Shown here piece by piece: positions 1-7,003 of a stretch of 7,704 nucleotides of DNA. Position 1 is the stretch's first letter, and every line of letters starts with the position of its first letter. A program made the translations under genes and the position numbers. The stretch is from PVC group bacterium (GTDB lineage Bacteria; Verrucomicrobiota; Kiritimatiellia; SS1-B-03-39; UBA6053), in contig PXDP01000098.1 of the NCBI GenBank assembly GCA_003565035.1, positions 1 through 7,704 of the forward strand, read 5' to 3'. The notes beneath the pieces are model-generated. The model did no database searches. It was not told where the DNA came from and was given only the letters and a program-made list of their open reading frames with translations.

Positions 1-393
1 CCAGGTCGTGGTAAACTTGGCGGTCCTTTTTTCCGCAGACTCCTGTCGTAGAAGGCACCCCGAAGAGCCGAACCCCACCCTGGCAAGCTCCGTGTTTCTT
101 CCTCCGTGTCAATCAAACCGCAGTTCTCGCTGAGAAAAGTTACCCTTGAGCGGTAGAGACGATGACGCAAAGGAAAACAACCTATTGTCCAGTAAGATTT
201 GTGTGAACAGGGCAGGACAAGCCGGGCGGTGGCGTAGAGGAAGAAGGATTCCGCTTTGTTGTGCGACCAGGTATCCACCCCGGCGAGCGGTGTGATGGGC
301 TTTATATTTTCTTTTCACCAATTGTGAGATGCGCCGGTCGGCTTTCCTGCTTGATTTCCGGGGGGACCCCGTTAAGGATTTGAGATCAAGAGT
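1..393. other. Unassigned intergenic stretch upstream of tRNA
   Basis: I recognise no gene in this stretch. In frame 1, the first 16 codons are open and end in a TAG at 49-51 (residues PGRGKLGG then PFFRRLLS); this could be the tail of a gene entering from the left, but it is too short to judge. A 70-codon minus-strand frame (109-321) starts with TTG, has no visible ribosome binding site and resembles no family I know. I compared both strands with the conserved cores I remember for RNase P RNA, SRP RNA, tmRNA and 6S RNA and saw no convincing match. One 9-base inverted match is visible (TTCTTCCTC at 96-104 with GAGGAAGAA at 237-245), but a match this short may be chance. A small perfect hairpin, CGGGG/CCCCG with a three-base loop, lies at 359-371. 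Base composition looks less GC-rich than the genes to the right. Confidence 0.5.
351..378 (+). promoter_or_regulatory. Possible weak sigma70-type promoter for tRNA
   Basis: TTGATT at 351-356 and TAAGGA at 373-378 are 16 bases apart and would place a transcription start about 8-10 bases before the tRNA 5' end. The -10 match is poor, and a GC hairpin (359-371) lies inside the spacer, so this is only a candidate. A GC-rich stretch between the -10 box and the start, as in stringently controlled promoters, is not evident. Confidence 0.25.
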
Positions 394-470
394 GGGCCTG
401 TAGCTCAGTTGGTCAGAGCAAGGGACTCATAATCCTTTGGTCGTGGGTTCAAGTCCCACCGGGCCCACCA
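394..470 (+). tRNA. tRNA with CAT anticodon, probably tRNA-Ile2 (lysidine type)
   Basis: A full cloverleaf can be drawn. The acceptor stem is 394-400 paired with 460-466. The D arm has GCTC 403-406 paired with GAGC 416-419. The anticodon stem is 421-425 with 433-437, and its loop CTCATAA carries CAT at 428-430. The variable loop has 5 bases, the T stem is GTGGG 443-447 with CCCAC 455-459 around loop TTCAAGT, and A73 plus an encoded CCA occupy 467-470. CAT can read AUG (Met) or, after TilS converts C34 to lysidine, AUA (Ile). The 1-72 pair is G-C and the three consecutive G-C anticodon-stem pairs of initiators are missing, so this is not initiator tRNA. The acceptor stem has C4-G69 and C5-G68, which are known positive determinants for E. 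coli TilS, and the loop and T-arm flanks resemble E. coli ileX, so Ile2 is preferred over elongator Met. Seven Ts at 472-478 directly after CCA may help end transcription, although no hairpin other than the tRNA precedes them. secA begins 107 bases downstream in the same direction. Confidence 0.95.
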
Positions 471-577
471 CTTTTTTTGTGACGGGGTTTGAGGTGTTCG
501 TGCGGTCCGCTTTGTGTCGGCGCGGGGGGTGCCGATTTCCCGTCTTTTACCCGAACTTTTGACAGGATATCACGCCG

Positions 578-3500
578 ATGCAGTGGCTTTTAAAAAAAAT
601 CATGGGAAGCAAGAACGACCGGGACCTGAAGCGTCTCTGGCCGATGGTTGCGCAGATCAATGCCTTTGAGGAGCAGTATCAGAGCCTGTCCGAAGCGGAA
701 CTCAAAGCGAAGTCGGAGGAGTTCAAGACCCGTCTGAAAGAGGGCGAAACAACCGATGACATTCTGCCGGAAGCGTTTGCGGTGGTGAAGAATGCCTGCC
801 GGCGTCTGGTGGGAACCGAATACAATGTGACCGGCAATATGCGGACCTGGGTGGAAATTCCTTATGATGTGCAGCTCATCGGCGGGATGGCCATGCATCA
901 GGGCCGGATCGCGGAAATGGCCACCGGGGAGGGCAAAACGCTGGTCGCAACCGCGCCGGCGTATCTGAATGCGCTGACGGGAAGAGGCGTGCATATCGTC
1001 ACCGTGAACGATTATCTGGCCCTGCGTGACTCGCAGTGGATGGGACTGGTGTTTGATTATCTTGGCCTGACGGTGGGCTGTATTCAGGGCGGCATGCGTC
1101 CCCAGGAAAAGCGCGAGCGCTATCACTGCGATATTACCTACGGCACCAACGCCGAATTCGGATTCGATTATCTCCGCGACAACATGACCTACACCCCGGC
1201 GGACCGGGTGCAGCGGGAATATCATTTCGCCATCATCGACGAAATCGACAGTATTCTGGTGGACGAGGCCCGGACGCCGCTTATTATCAGCGGTCCCACC
1301 GAACACTCCTCCGAGGAGCTGTTTCTGCGCATGAAGCCGCTGGTGCAGCGGCTGGTCGCCAAACAGAAAGCTCTGGTGGACGGCCTGCTCAAAGACATCA
1401 AGGAGGAGCTGGCCAAACCGGACGGGGATGACGACAAAATCAAAAAACTGCTGTATCAGGTGCATCAGGGCATGCCCAAACATCCGGGATTGCTGACGCT
1501 GATGGAGGATCCTTCCGTGCGCCGGATGCTGGAGAAGGTGAACGATCAGTTCCTGACCGAAGTGTACAAGGAAATGGCCCGCGAACTGCGTCACGAGCTT
1601 TATTTCACAATTGATGAGAAGAGCAATGACGCCGGGTTGACCGACAAAGGCACCGCTTCGATTTCCCCCAACGATCCCGATGCTTACGTACTCCCGGATT
1701 TGGCGGAGATCATGTCTGAACTCGACGGGGCCACCGAACTGACCGACGAGGAGCGCCTCCAGCGCCGCCGCGCCGCCCAGGAGGAATTCTCCCGCAAGAG
1801 CGAAAGCATTCACGCGATCGACCAGCTCATCCGCGCCTATTCCAACTACGTCAAGGATGTCCAGTACGTGGTGCAGGACAATCAGGTGATCATTGTCGAC
1901 GAAAACACGGGGCGTCTGATGACCGGCCGGCGCTGGAGTGACGGACTTCACCAGGCGGTGGAGGCCAAGGAGGGGGTCAAAATCGAGCGCGAAACCCAGA
2001 CCCTCGCGACCATCACCATTCAGAACTACTTCCGCATGTATGAAAAACTGTCGGGGATGACCGGCACGGCGGAAACCGAAGCCGAAGAGTTCATGCAGAT
2101 CTACAAGCTCGATGTGTTGGTGATTCCCACCAACCGGCCGGTGCGCCGGGTGGATTATAACGACAAAATTTACCGCACCCGCCGCGAGAAGTACAATGCG
2201 GTGGTGAATGAGATTATTGATGCCTACCGCCGCAAACAGCCGGTGCTGGTGGGCACGGTGACGGTCGAGTCCTCCGAGGAGCTGAGTCGGCTGCTTCTGA
2301 AAAAGAATGTCCCGCATAACGTCCTCAACGCCAAAAACCACGCGCGGGAGGCGGAAATCGTGCAGCGGGCCGGTCAGCCGGGTTCTATTACCATCGCCAC
2401 CAACATGGCGGGACGCGGCACCGACATCAAACTCGGGCCGGGGGTGGTGAAAATGACACCCGAAGAGGTGGCTTCGCAGATCAGCCTCGAAGAAAAAAAA
2501 GACGGCATGACCCTGGAAAAATGGCTGATGGAAAATCCCTGCGGTCTGTATGTGATCGGCACGGAGCGCCACGAATCCCGCCGGATCGACCGTCAGTTGC
2601 GCGGCCGCTGTTCACGTCAGGGCGACCCGGGGATGAGCTGTTTTTATGTGTCGCTGGAGGACGATCTGATGCGTCTGTTCGGCGCGGAGCGGATCTCGAA
2701 CATCATGAACAAGCTCGGGATTGAAGAGGGCGAAGTGATGGAGCACAAGTGGCTCAATAAATCGGTGGAGCGCGCCCAGCGGCGGGTGGAGCAGTACCAT
2801 TTCGGGATCCGGAAGCGCACATTGGAATACGATGATGTGATGAACCGTCAGCGCGAAGTGGTGTACGGAATGCGTATGGAAATTCTGACCTGCGAGGATC
2901 CGCGGGTGCATCTCCTCGACATGCTCGACGAAGTGGTCGAGGAACGGGCCGCCGAGGCGGTGGGGCAGGGCGAGGAGATTGCGCCGGTGGAATTTGCCGA
3001 CTGGGCCTCGATGACGTTCCCAATTGCGCTGCGTCCGGATGATTTAAAAGGCGTGCCGCTGGAGGCGGAAGCCTATGCGGCCCTGGCCAAAGAGCGGGTC
3101 CGGCAGGCGTATGATCTGAAGATGCAGTCGGAGCCGGATGAGTCGATTGTGCACATGGAGCGTCATATTCTCCTGCATGCGATCGACACCCACTGGCAGG
3201 AATACCTGCGCGGGATGGATGCCCTCAAACAGGGGGTCGGTCTGCGCGCGTACGGTCAGCGCGATCCGATTCTTGAATTCAAGCACGAAGCGTATTCCAT
3301 GTTCGCGGATCTGATGACCAAGATCAACGAGGAGGTGGCGCACCGTGCCTTCCGGGCCACCTCTTCACTGCAGTCGCTGGAGAAATTCCTCAGCAATCTC
3401 AAAGTGATGGAAAGTCATGCACAGAGTTCGGCCTTTGGGCAGGAGGCCCAGGCAAGGGTGACCCAGGCCAAAGCGGCGCAGGATCAGCGGCAGCGCACGG

Positions 3501-3619
3501 CGGCTCAGGTCGAGAAAGCGCTGAAAACCCCGGTGCAGCGCGAGATGCCCAAGGTGGGGCGGAACGATCCCTGTCCCTGCGGCAGCGGCAAAAAATACAA
3601 ACAGTGCTGCGGCAAGTAG
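578..3619 (+). CDS. secA: Protein translocase ATPase SecA
   Basis: SecA is the cytosolic/membrane-peripheral ATPase that pushes unfolded preproteins through SecYEG. The 1013-residue product aligns by eye with E. coli SecA from end to end. It starts with the amphipathic N-terminus MQWLLKKIMGSKNDR. Walker A (ATGEGKT) is at 115-121, and the DEID Walker B at 221-224 is followed by SILVDEARTP. Other landmarks are GRRWSDGLHQAVEAKEGV near 450-467, TNMAGRGTDI at 608-617 and the arginine-finger motif GTERHESRRIDRQLRGR from 661. The C-terminal zinc motif has Cys999, Cys1001, Cys1010 and Cys1011 and is the SecB/ribosome-binding tail. E. coli SecA has 901 residues. The extra length lies mainly in a short insertion around residues 80-95 and a charged insertion of about 70 residues around 262-340, before the YFTIDEKS segment. 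The start at 578 is preferred over Met9 (602), which has no ribosome binding site; AGGA at 564-567 precedes 578. lnt follows after 21 bases, suggesting cotranscription. Identity is secure. Confidence 0.98.
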   Translation: MQWLLKKIMGSKNDRDLKRLWPMVAQINAFEEQYQSLSEAELKAKSEEFKTRLKEGETTDDILPEAFAVVKNACRRLVGTEYNVTGNMRTWVEIPYDVQLIGGMAMHQGRIAEMATGEGKTLVATAPAYLNALTGRGVHIVTVNDYLALRDSQWMGLVFDYLGLTVGCIQGGMRPQEKRERYHCDITYGTNAEFGFDYLRDNMTYTPADRVQREYHFAIIDEIDSILVDEARTPLIISGPTEHSSEELFLRMKPLVQRLVAKQKALVDGLLKDIKEELAKPDGDDDKIKKLLYQVHQGMPKHPGLLTLMEDPSVRRMLEKVNDQFLTEVYKEMARELRHELYFTIDEKSNDAGLTDKGTASISPNDPDAYVLPDLAEIMSELDGATELTDEERLQRRRAAQEEFSRKSESIHAIDQLIRAYSNYVKDVQYVVQDNQVIIVDENTGRLMTGRRWSDGLHQAVEAKEGVKIERETQTLATITIQNYFRMYEKLSGMTGTAETEAEEFMQIYKLDVLVIPTNRPVRRVDYNDKIYRTRREKYNAVVNEIIDAYRRKQPVLVGTVTVESSEELSRLLLKKNVPHNVLNAKNHAREAEIVQRAGQPGSITIATNMAGRGTDIKLGPGVVKMTPEEVASQISLEEKKDGMTLEKWLMENPCGLYVIGTERHESRRIDRQLRGRCSRQGDPGMSCFYVSLEDDLMRLFGAERISNIMNKLGIEEGEVMEHKWLNKSVERAQRRVEQYHFGIRKRTLEYDDVMNRQREVVYGMRMEILTCEDPRVHLLDMLDEVVEERAAEAVGQGEEIAPVEFADWASMTFPIALRPDDLKGVPLEAEAYAALAKERVRQAYDLKMQSEPDESIVHMERHILLHAIDTHWQEYLRGMDALKQGVGLRAYGQRDPILEFKHEAYSMFADLMTKINEEVAHRAFRATSSLQSLEKFLSNLKVMESHAQSSAFGQEAQARVTQAKAAQDQRQRTAAQVEKALKTPVQREMPKVGRNDPCPCGSGKKYKQCCGK

Positions 3620-3640
3620 GACGGAGATTCCGGAAAGGCC

Positions 3641-5248
3641 ATGACCTCCCTGACCCGGATGATCCAGGATGTACAGGCAACCCGGGGCGGCTGGACGCGT
3701 TTCTGGCCCTACGGGTTCGCGGTGTGGTCGGGGCTGGCGGTTTTCGCCTCCTTTGAGCCGGTCCGGGCCGGAGGGCTGATCTATGTGGCGCTGATTCCCT
3801 GGCTGATTGCCCTGCGGGCGCGCCCGCAGGCGGCCCGGTCGCTTTCTTACCTGGCCGGTCTGAGCTGCTGGATTCCTTCGGTCTGGTTTCTGCGGCCGGT
3901 GACGATCATGGGGGTTTTTGCGCTGGGCGCATATTGTGCGGTGTACTGGGTTCCGGCCGGTTGGCTCTGGGCGCGCGGGCTGAAGGCCTGGACCCCCAAC
4001 CGATCTCTGACGGGATTGAGGCTGGTGCTTGGCGGCAGTGGGGTGTGGGTGTTGCTTGAACTTCTGCGGGGATGGCTGTTCACCGGATTTCCGTGGAACA
4101 ATCTGGGGGTGGCCCAGGTGGACAATCCGGCTCTGATTCAATTGGCGGCGCTGGGCGGGGTGCCGCTGATCTCCTTTCTGATTGTGGCGATGAATTTCGG
4201 CCTCGGGCTTACGGTCCTTCGGCTGGGGCAGCGGCTGACCACCCGCGCGCCCTGGCGGGTGCAGGTGGAGCTGTATCTGCCGCTGTTTCTTCTGGCGGTG
4301 GCGGTCCGTTGGGGCATGGGCGAACTGCGGCGTCAGGATGCGGTGCCGGTGGATACGCTGCGGATTGCGGTGGTGCAGCCGAATGTGGATGTGAAGTGGG
4401 AGCCGGACCGGGGCCCGGAGATCCGGCGGATTTTGTGGGAACTCAGTGAGCTGGCGATTTCGATGAATCCGGATGTACTGCTCTGGCCGGAGACAGCCCT
4501 GCCGGACGAGCTGCGGTTCAGTCCGGAATCCTCGGCTCTGGTGCGGGCCCTGGCGGAAAAAGGAGTTCCGCTATTGCTCGGAACACTGGACATGCAGGCA
4601 GAGGCGGTTCCGGAGGGTGAACCCATCCTTGATTTTTATAACGCAGCCATGCTTATCGATACAGACGGACGTCTGCTGGATCTGTATTGGAAACGGCATC
4701 TGGTGATGTTCGGGGAGTATATTCCGTTTGCGAATCTGTTTCCGTTTCTGCGGTCCATGACCCCCATGCCCGAGGACATTACCCCCGGGGATGTGCCCGG
4801 GATCATGGAACTGACCACAGGTGAGCTGGCGGGGATTTTGATCTGCTTTGAGGATTTGATGCCTTATTTGTCCCGGGATTTGGTCCGCGAAGGTGCGGTG
4901 CTGTTTGTGAATTTGACCAACGACGGCTGGTTTGATCCGTACTGGGGCAGCCGCGCGCATCTGGATCATGCCGTGTTCCGGAGTGTGGAATTCCGTCGCC
5001 CCACGGTGCGGGCCACGAACACCGGTGTCAGTGCCTGGATTGATCTCCGGGGGCAGGTGCGGGAGCGGCTCGCGGATGCGGAAACCGGCGAAGTCCGGGT
5101 TCGCGGCTTCAAGGTGTTTACCGTCGAGATCCCGCAAAAGCCGGAACGGACATTTTTCGCGCGTTATCCGGCGGTGATGTTCTGGGGCGCACTGCTCGCG
5201 GCACTGCTGCTGCCGGGTGTGCTGCCGCAAAAACCGGAGGACAGATGA
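3641..5248 (+). CDS. lnt: Apolipoprotein N-acyltransferase Lnt
   Basis: Lnt transfers an acyl chain from phospholipid to the amino group of the N-terminal diacylglyceryl-cysteine of apolipoproteins, the third and last lipoprotein maturation step after Lgt and LspA. The protein has 535 residues, close to the usual 500-550. Hydrophobic segments at about 22-40, 45-60, 67-83, 88-110, 127-147, 170-195 and 210-226 precede a periplasmic nitrilase-like domain (about 240-495), and a final membrane helix lies near 511-527. The family signature GFPWNNLG is at 149-156. The nitrilase triad is visible as Glu284 in LLWPETALP, Lys351 in LYWKRHLVMFGEY and Cys402 in ILICFEDLMP; Glu359 in GEY matches the additional conserved glutamate of the family. 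NLTNDGWF (424-431) is also typical. A GGAA at 3632-3635 can serve as ribosome binding site for the ATG. It lies 21 bases behind secA in the same direction, so the two are probably one transcript. The stop is three bases from the stop of the opposing symporter gene. Confidence 0.96.
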   Translation: MTSLTRMIQDVQATRGGWTRFWPYGFAVWSGLAVFASFEPVRAGGLIYVALIPWLIALRARPQAARSLSYLAGLSCWIPSVWFLRPVTIMGVFALGAYCAVYWVPAGWLWARGLKAWTPNRSLTGLRLVLGGSGVWVLLELLRGWLFTGFPWNNLGVAQVDNPALIQLAALGGVPLISFLIVAMNFGLGLTVLRLGQRLTTRAPWRVQVELYLPLFLLAVAVRWGMGELRRQDAVPVDTLRIAVVQPNVDVKWEPDRGPEIRRILWELSELAISMNPDVLLWPETALPDELRFSPESSALVRALAEKGVPLLLGTLDMQAEAVPEGEPILDFYNAAMLIDTDGRLLDLYWKRHLVMFGEYIPFANLFPFLRSMTPMPEDITPGDVPGIMELTTGELAGILICFEDLMPYLSRDLVREGAVLFVNLTNDGWFDPYWGSRAHLDHAVFRSVEFRRPTVRATNTGVSAWIDLRGQVRERLADAETGEVRVRGFKVFTVEIPQKPERTFFARYPAVMFWGALLAALLLPGVLPQKPEDR

Positions 5249-5251
5249 CGG

Positions 5252-6844
5252 TCAGAGAACCGAGAAGTCCGCAAAATAGCCGTAAATCGCAATAACAGCC
5301 ACCACGAGGATCGCCCCTGCAACCGGCGCATGTTTCCAGGGAGTGAGGTTTACCGCCTCTGCATCCCGGTGAATCCAGGGTTCGGGCATGGGGGCGAGTT
5401 TGCCAATGATCAGCATTCCCGCGACCAGAATGAGAAAGACCAGACCTAAAAAGTGGTACTCATTCATCATGGAGGCCCACCCCTGGAACGGAGGGACAAA
5501 GTAGCCGAGCGCGATCAGGGTGATTCCCGCGATCAGGGCAAAGTTTCCGGCCAGGGGAGGCAACCGGCGGTTCAGCATCCCCAAAAGCACGGCGGCAAAA
5601 ATTGGAATAAAGTAGATACCGTTCATTTTTTGAAGGTAGCCGAAAATGCTTTCGAATTTGGCAAGCTGCGGAGCCATCAGCATTGCCGTGATGGCCAGAA
5701 CCCATCCGAACCATTTTCCGGAGGCCACGATTTTGGATTCCGGCGCGTCCGGGCGAATGAGGTCTTTGTAGATTCCCAGACTGAAAAGGGTGCAGGTGCT
5801 GTTCAGGGCCGAATTGAAACTCGACAGAATCGCCCCCATCATGACGGCGGCAAAAAAGCCGGCCATGTAGGTGGGGAGCACCTGATTGACCAGACGGCCG
5901 TAGGCCTCCACCGGGCGGATATCATCTCCGGCAAACAGGGCAAAAGCAATCATGCCCGGAATCACCAGATAGAGAGGCCCCAGCAGTTTGAGCGCGCCGG
6001 TGAGCAGAACGCCTTTTTGACCTTCCGCAAGGGAGCTGGCACCCAGTGTCCTCTGGATAATTTGCTGGTTGGTGGTCCAGTAAAAGAAATTCAACAGCAA
6101 AACTCCGGTAAAAATTGTGGAAAACGGCACTGAGGAGTCCGGGCCGCCGATGGAGTTCATACGGTCGGCATGTTCAACGGTCAGAACCGACCAACCGGCA
6201 CCCACAGAGCCACCAAGGGCCCGCAGTCCGAAGACCGTGATCAACAGACCTCCCACCAGCAGGCCGGCACCGTTTAAGGTGTCCGAGACTGCAACCGAGC
6301 GCAAGCCGCCAAACAGGGCGTAAACCGAGCCCACCAGTCCCACCAGCCAGACGATGAGGATTAACGTCACCCGGGGAGATTCAAGGCCCAGGAGATCCTG
6401 CACATCCAGAATGTCAATCATTCCCCGGGCACCGGTATAGAGAATAATGGGCAGAAGAATCAGGGCATAAGCGGAAAGAAATATAAGATTGCAGAGGGTA
6501 TGTGTTGTTTTTCCGTACCGTGCTAACAGGAATTGGGGGACGGTGGTGATGCCGCTGCGGAGAAATCGGGGCAGAAAAAAGAGGGCCATAGCCACCAAAG
6601 CCAAGACGGCAACCACTTCCCAGACCATAACGCTCAGTCCATACTGAAAGGCATCCCCGTTTAATCCCACCATCTGTTCAGTGGAAAGGTTGGTGAGCAG
6701 CAAACTTCCGGCGATCAGGGGAAAGGTCAGACTTCGTCCTCCCAGAAAATATCCGTCATTGCTGGACCGCTCATCTTTGTGAGTGATCCAGTAGGTGGCA
6801 ACGGCCACCAGTGCGGTAAAAAACAGGAAAGAACCTACAATCAT
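5252..6844 (-). CDS. SSS-family sodium/solute symporter, YidK/SGLT-like (probable sugar uptake)
   Basis: This inner-membrane transporter of the solute:sodium symporter family (LeuT fold) would couple sodium entry to uptake of a small solute. The ATG-started product has 530 residues and about 14 hydrophobic segments. It closely resembles what I recall of E. coli YidK, with LTNLSTEQ.VGL near 50-61, GGLR.. AVSDTLNG near 179-192, NSIGGP at 230-235 and QRTL..SSLAEGQKG at 264-278. Compared with the Vibrio galactose symporter vSGLT, the sugar-site residues appear kept: Asn52, Gln57, Glu76, Asn252, the gate Tyr255-Trp256, Lys286 and Gln405. The Na2-site serines Ser341-Ser342 sit in SSFNSALNST. A sugar substrate is therefore likely, but which one is unknown. 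The frame can be extended five codons to a TTG at 6857-6859, but those codons contain the Shine-Dalgarno sequence GGAGGTG, so the ATG at 6842-6844 is the start. It is transcribed alone, converging with lnt, and no catabolic genes are visible nearby. Confidence 0.93.
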   Translation of the reverse strand: MIVGSFLFFTALVAVATYWITHKDERSSNDGYFLGGRSLTFPLIAGSLLLTNLSTEQMVGLNGDAFQYGLSVMVWEVVAVLALVAMALFFLPRFLRSGITTVPQFLLARYGKTTHTLCNLIFLSAYALILLPIILYTGARGMIDILDVQDLLGLESPRVTLILIVWLVGLVGSVYALFGGLRSVAVSDTLNGAGLLVGGLLITVFGLRALGGSVGAGWSVLTVEHADRMNSIGGPDSSVPFSTIFTGVLLLNFFYWTTNQQIIQRTLGASSLAEGQKGVLLTGALKLLGPLYLVIPGMIAFALFAGDDIRPVEAYGRLVNQVLPTYMAGFFAAVMMGAILSSFNSALNSTCTLFSLGIYKDLIRPDAPESKIVASGKWFGWVLAITAMLMAPQLAKFESIFGYLQKMNGIYFIPIFAAVLLGMLNRRLPPLAGNFALIAGITLIALGYFVPPFQGWASMMNEYHFLGLVFLILVAGMLIIGKLAPMPEPWIHRDAEAVNLTPWKHAPVAGAILVVAVIAIYGYFADFSVL

Positions 6845-6850
6845 AATCGC

Positions 6851-6857
6851 CACCTCC
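6851..6857 (-). promoter_or_regulatory. Shine-Dalgarno sequence deciding the symporter start
   Basis: Read on the minus strand, GGAGGTG lies with eight bases between GGAGG and the ATG at 6844-6842. It is the strongest ribosome binding site in the window. It overlaps the first codons of the longer TTG-started frame, which argues that the longer frame is not the translated form. Confidence 0.85.
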
Positions 6858-6864
6858 AACTGTG

Positions 6865-6892
6865 AAAAAACGACTCTACCAGAAAGGTAGAG
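6865..6892 (-). terminator. Hairpin plus T-run in symporter leader (attenuator-like)
   Basis: On the minus strand, CTCTACC (6892-6886) pairs perfectly with GGTAGAG (6880-6874) across the five-base loop TTTCT. Three bases later comes a run of six Ts (6870-6865). This is the layout of a short intrinsic terminator. It lies just before the symporter ribosome binding site and not after any minus-strand gene seen here, so a leader attenuator is one reading. The stem is only 7 bp with four G-C pairs, so it may be weak or merely an mRNA stabilising structure. No leader peptide or recognised riboswitch was found upstream. Confidence 0.45.
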
Positions 6893-6936
6893 AGTTCAAG
6901 GCCAATGGCAATGCAAAACCGCCGCAGAATACTTCC

Positions 6937-6957
6937 TTAAAATAACAGGTATTTTAA
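6937..6957. repeat. AT-rich dyad, possible operator
   Basis: TTAAAATA at 6937-6944 and TATTTTAA at 6950-6957 form a perfect 8-bp inverted repeat around the five-base centre ACAGG. Its 21-bp span and position between the divergent symporter and transposase genes fit a dimeric regulator site for either gene. It has no T-run suggesting a terminator. AT-rich palindromes also arise by chance, and I cannot name a regulator. Confidence 0.35.
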
Positions 6958-6969
6958 AGAAATTTTAGC

Positions 6970-6997
6970 TTGAAAATGACGATTGTTGGGATAGGAT
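6970..6997 (+). promoter_or_regulatory. Possible promoter of the transposase gene
   Basis: TTGAAA at 6970-6975 and TAGGAT at 6992-6997 are 16 bases apart. This promoter would start transcription at or very near the ATG at 7004, giving almost no leader. The TAGGAT sits in a short tandem run, GGATA-GGATA-GGATT, at 6989-7003, whose AGG could instead act as a weak ribosome binding site for a longer transcript. This is a candidate only. Confidence 0.25.
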
Positions 6998-7003
6998 AGG
7001 ATT

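Noticed and set aside
1..250. Possible RNase P or SRP RNA, suggested by GGAGGAAG-like wording on the minus strand
   Set aside because: The invariant core sequences I would expect (the P4 strands of RNase P; the GGTCCGGAAGGAAGCAGC loop region of SRP) are absent.
109..321. 70-codon minus-strand open frame
   Set aside because: It has a TTG start, no ribosome binding site and no recognisable motif, in a region without other coding signs.
472..478. T7 tract after the tRNA as an independent intrinsic terminator
   Set aside because: No hairpin lies between the tRNA and the tract; only the tRNA fold itself precedes it, so it is noted with the tRNA rather than called.
559..564. TTGACA, a consensus -35 box just upstream of secA
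   Set aside because: It lies only 13 bases before the ATG, and the sequence 16-18 bases downstream has no -10-like hexamer, so it cannot drive this start.
590..2572. 660-codon minus-strand frame opposite secA
   Set aside because: It is a shadow of secA: its His/Leu/Gly-rich sequence has no domain, while the opposite strand encodes a complete, motif-perfect SecA.
6845..6859. Longer symporter start at TTG 6857-6859
   Set aside because: The added five codons consist of the Shine-Dalgarno sequence GGAGGTG for the ATG at 6844-6842, and the TTG has no site of its own.
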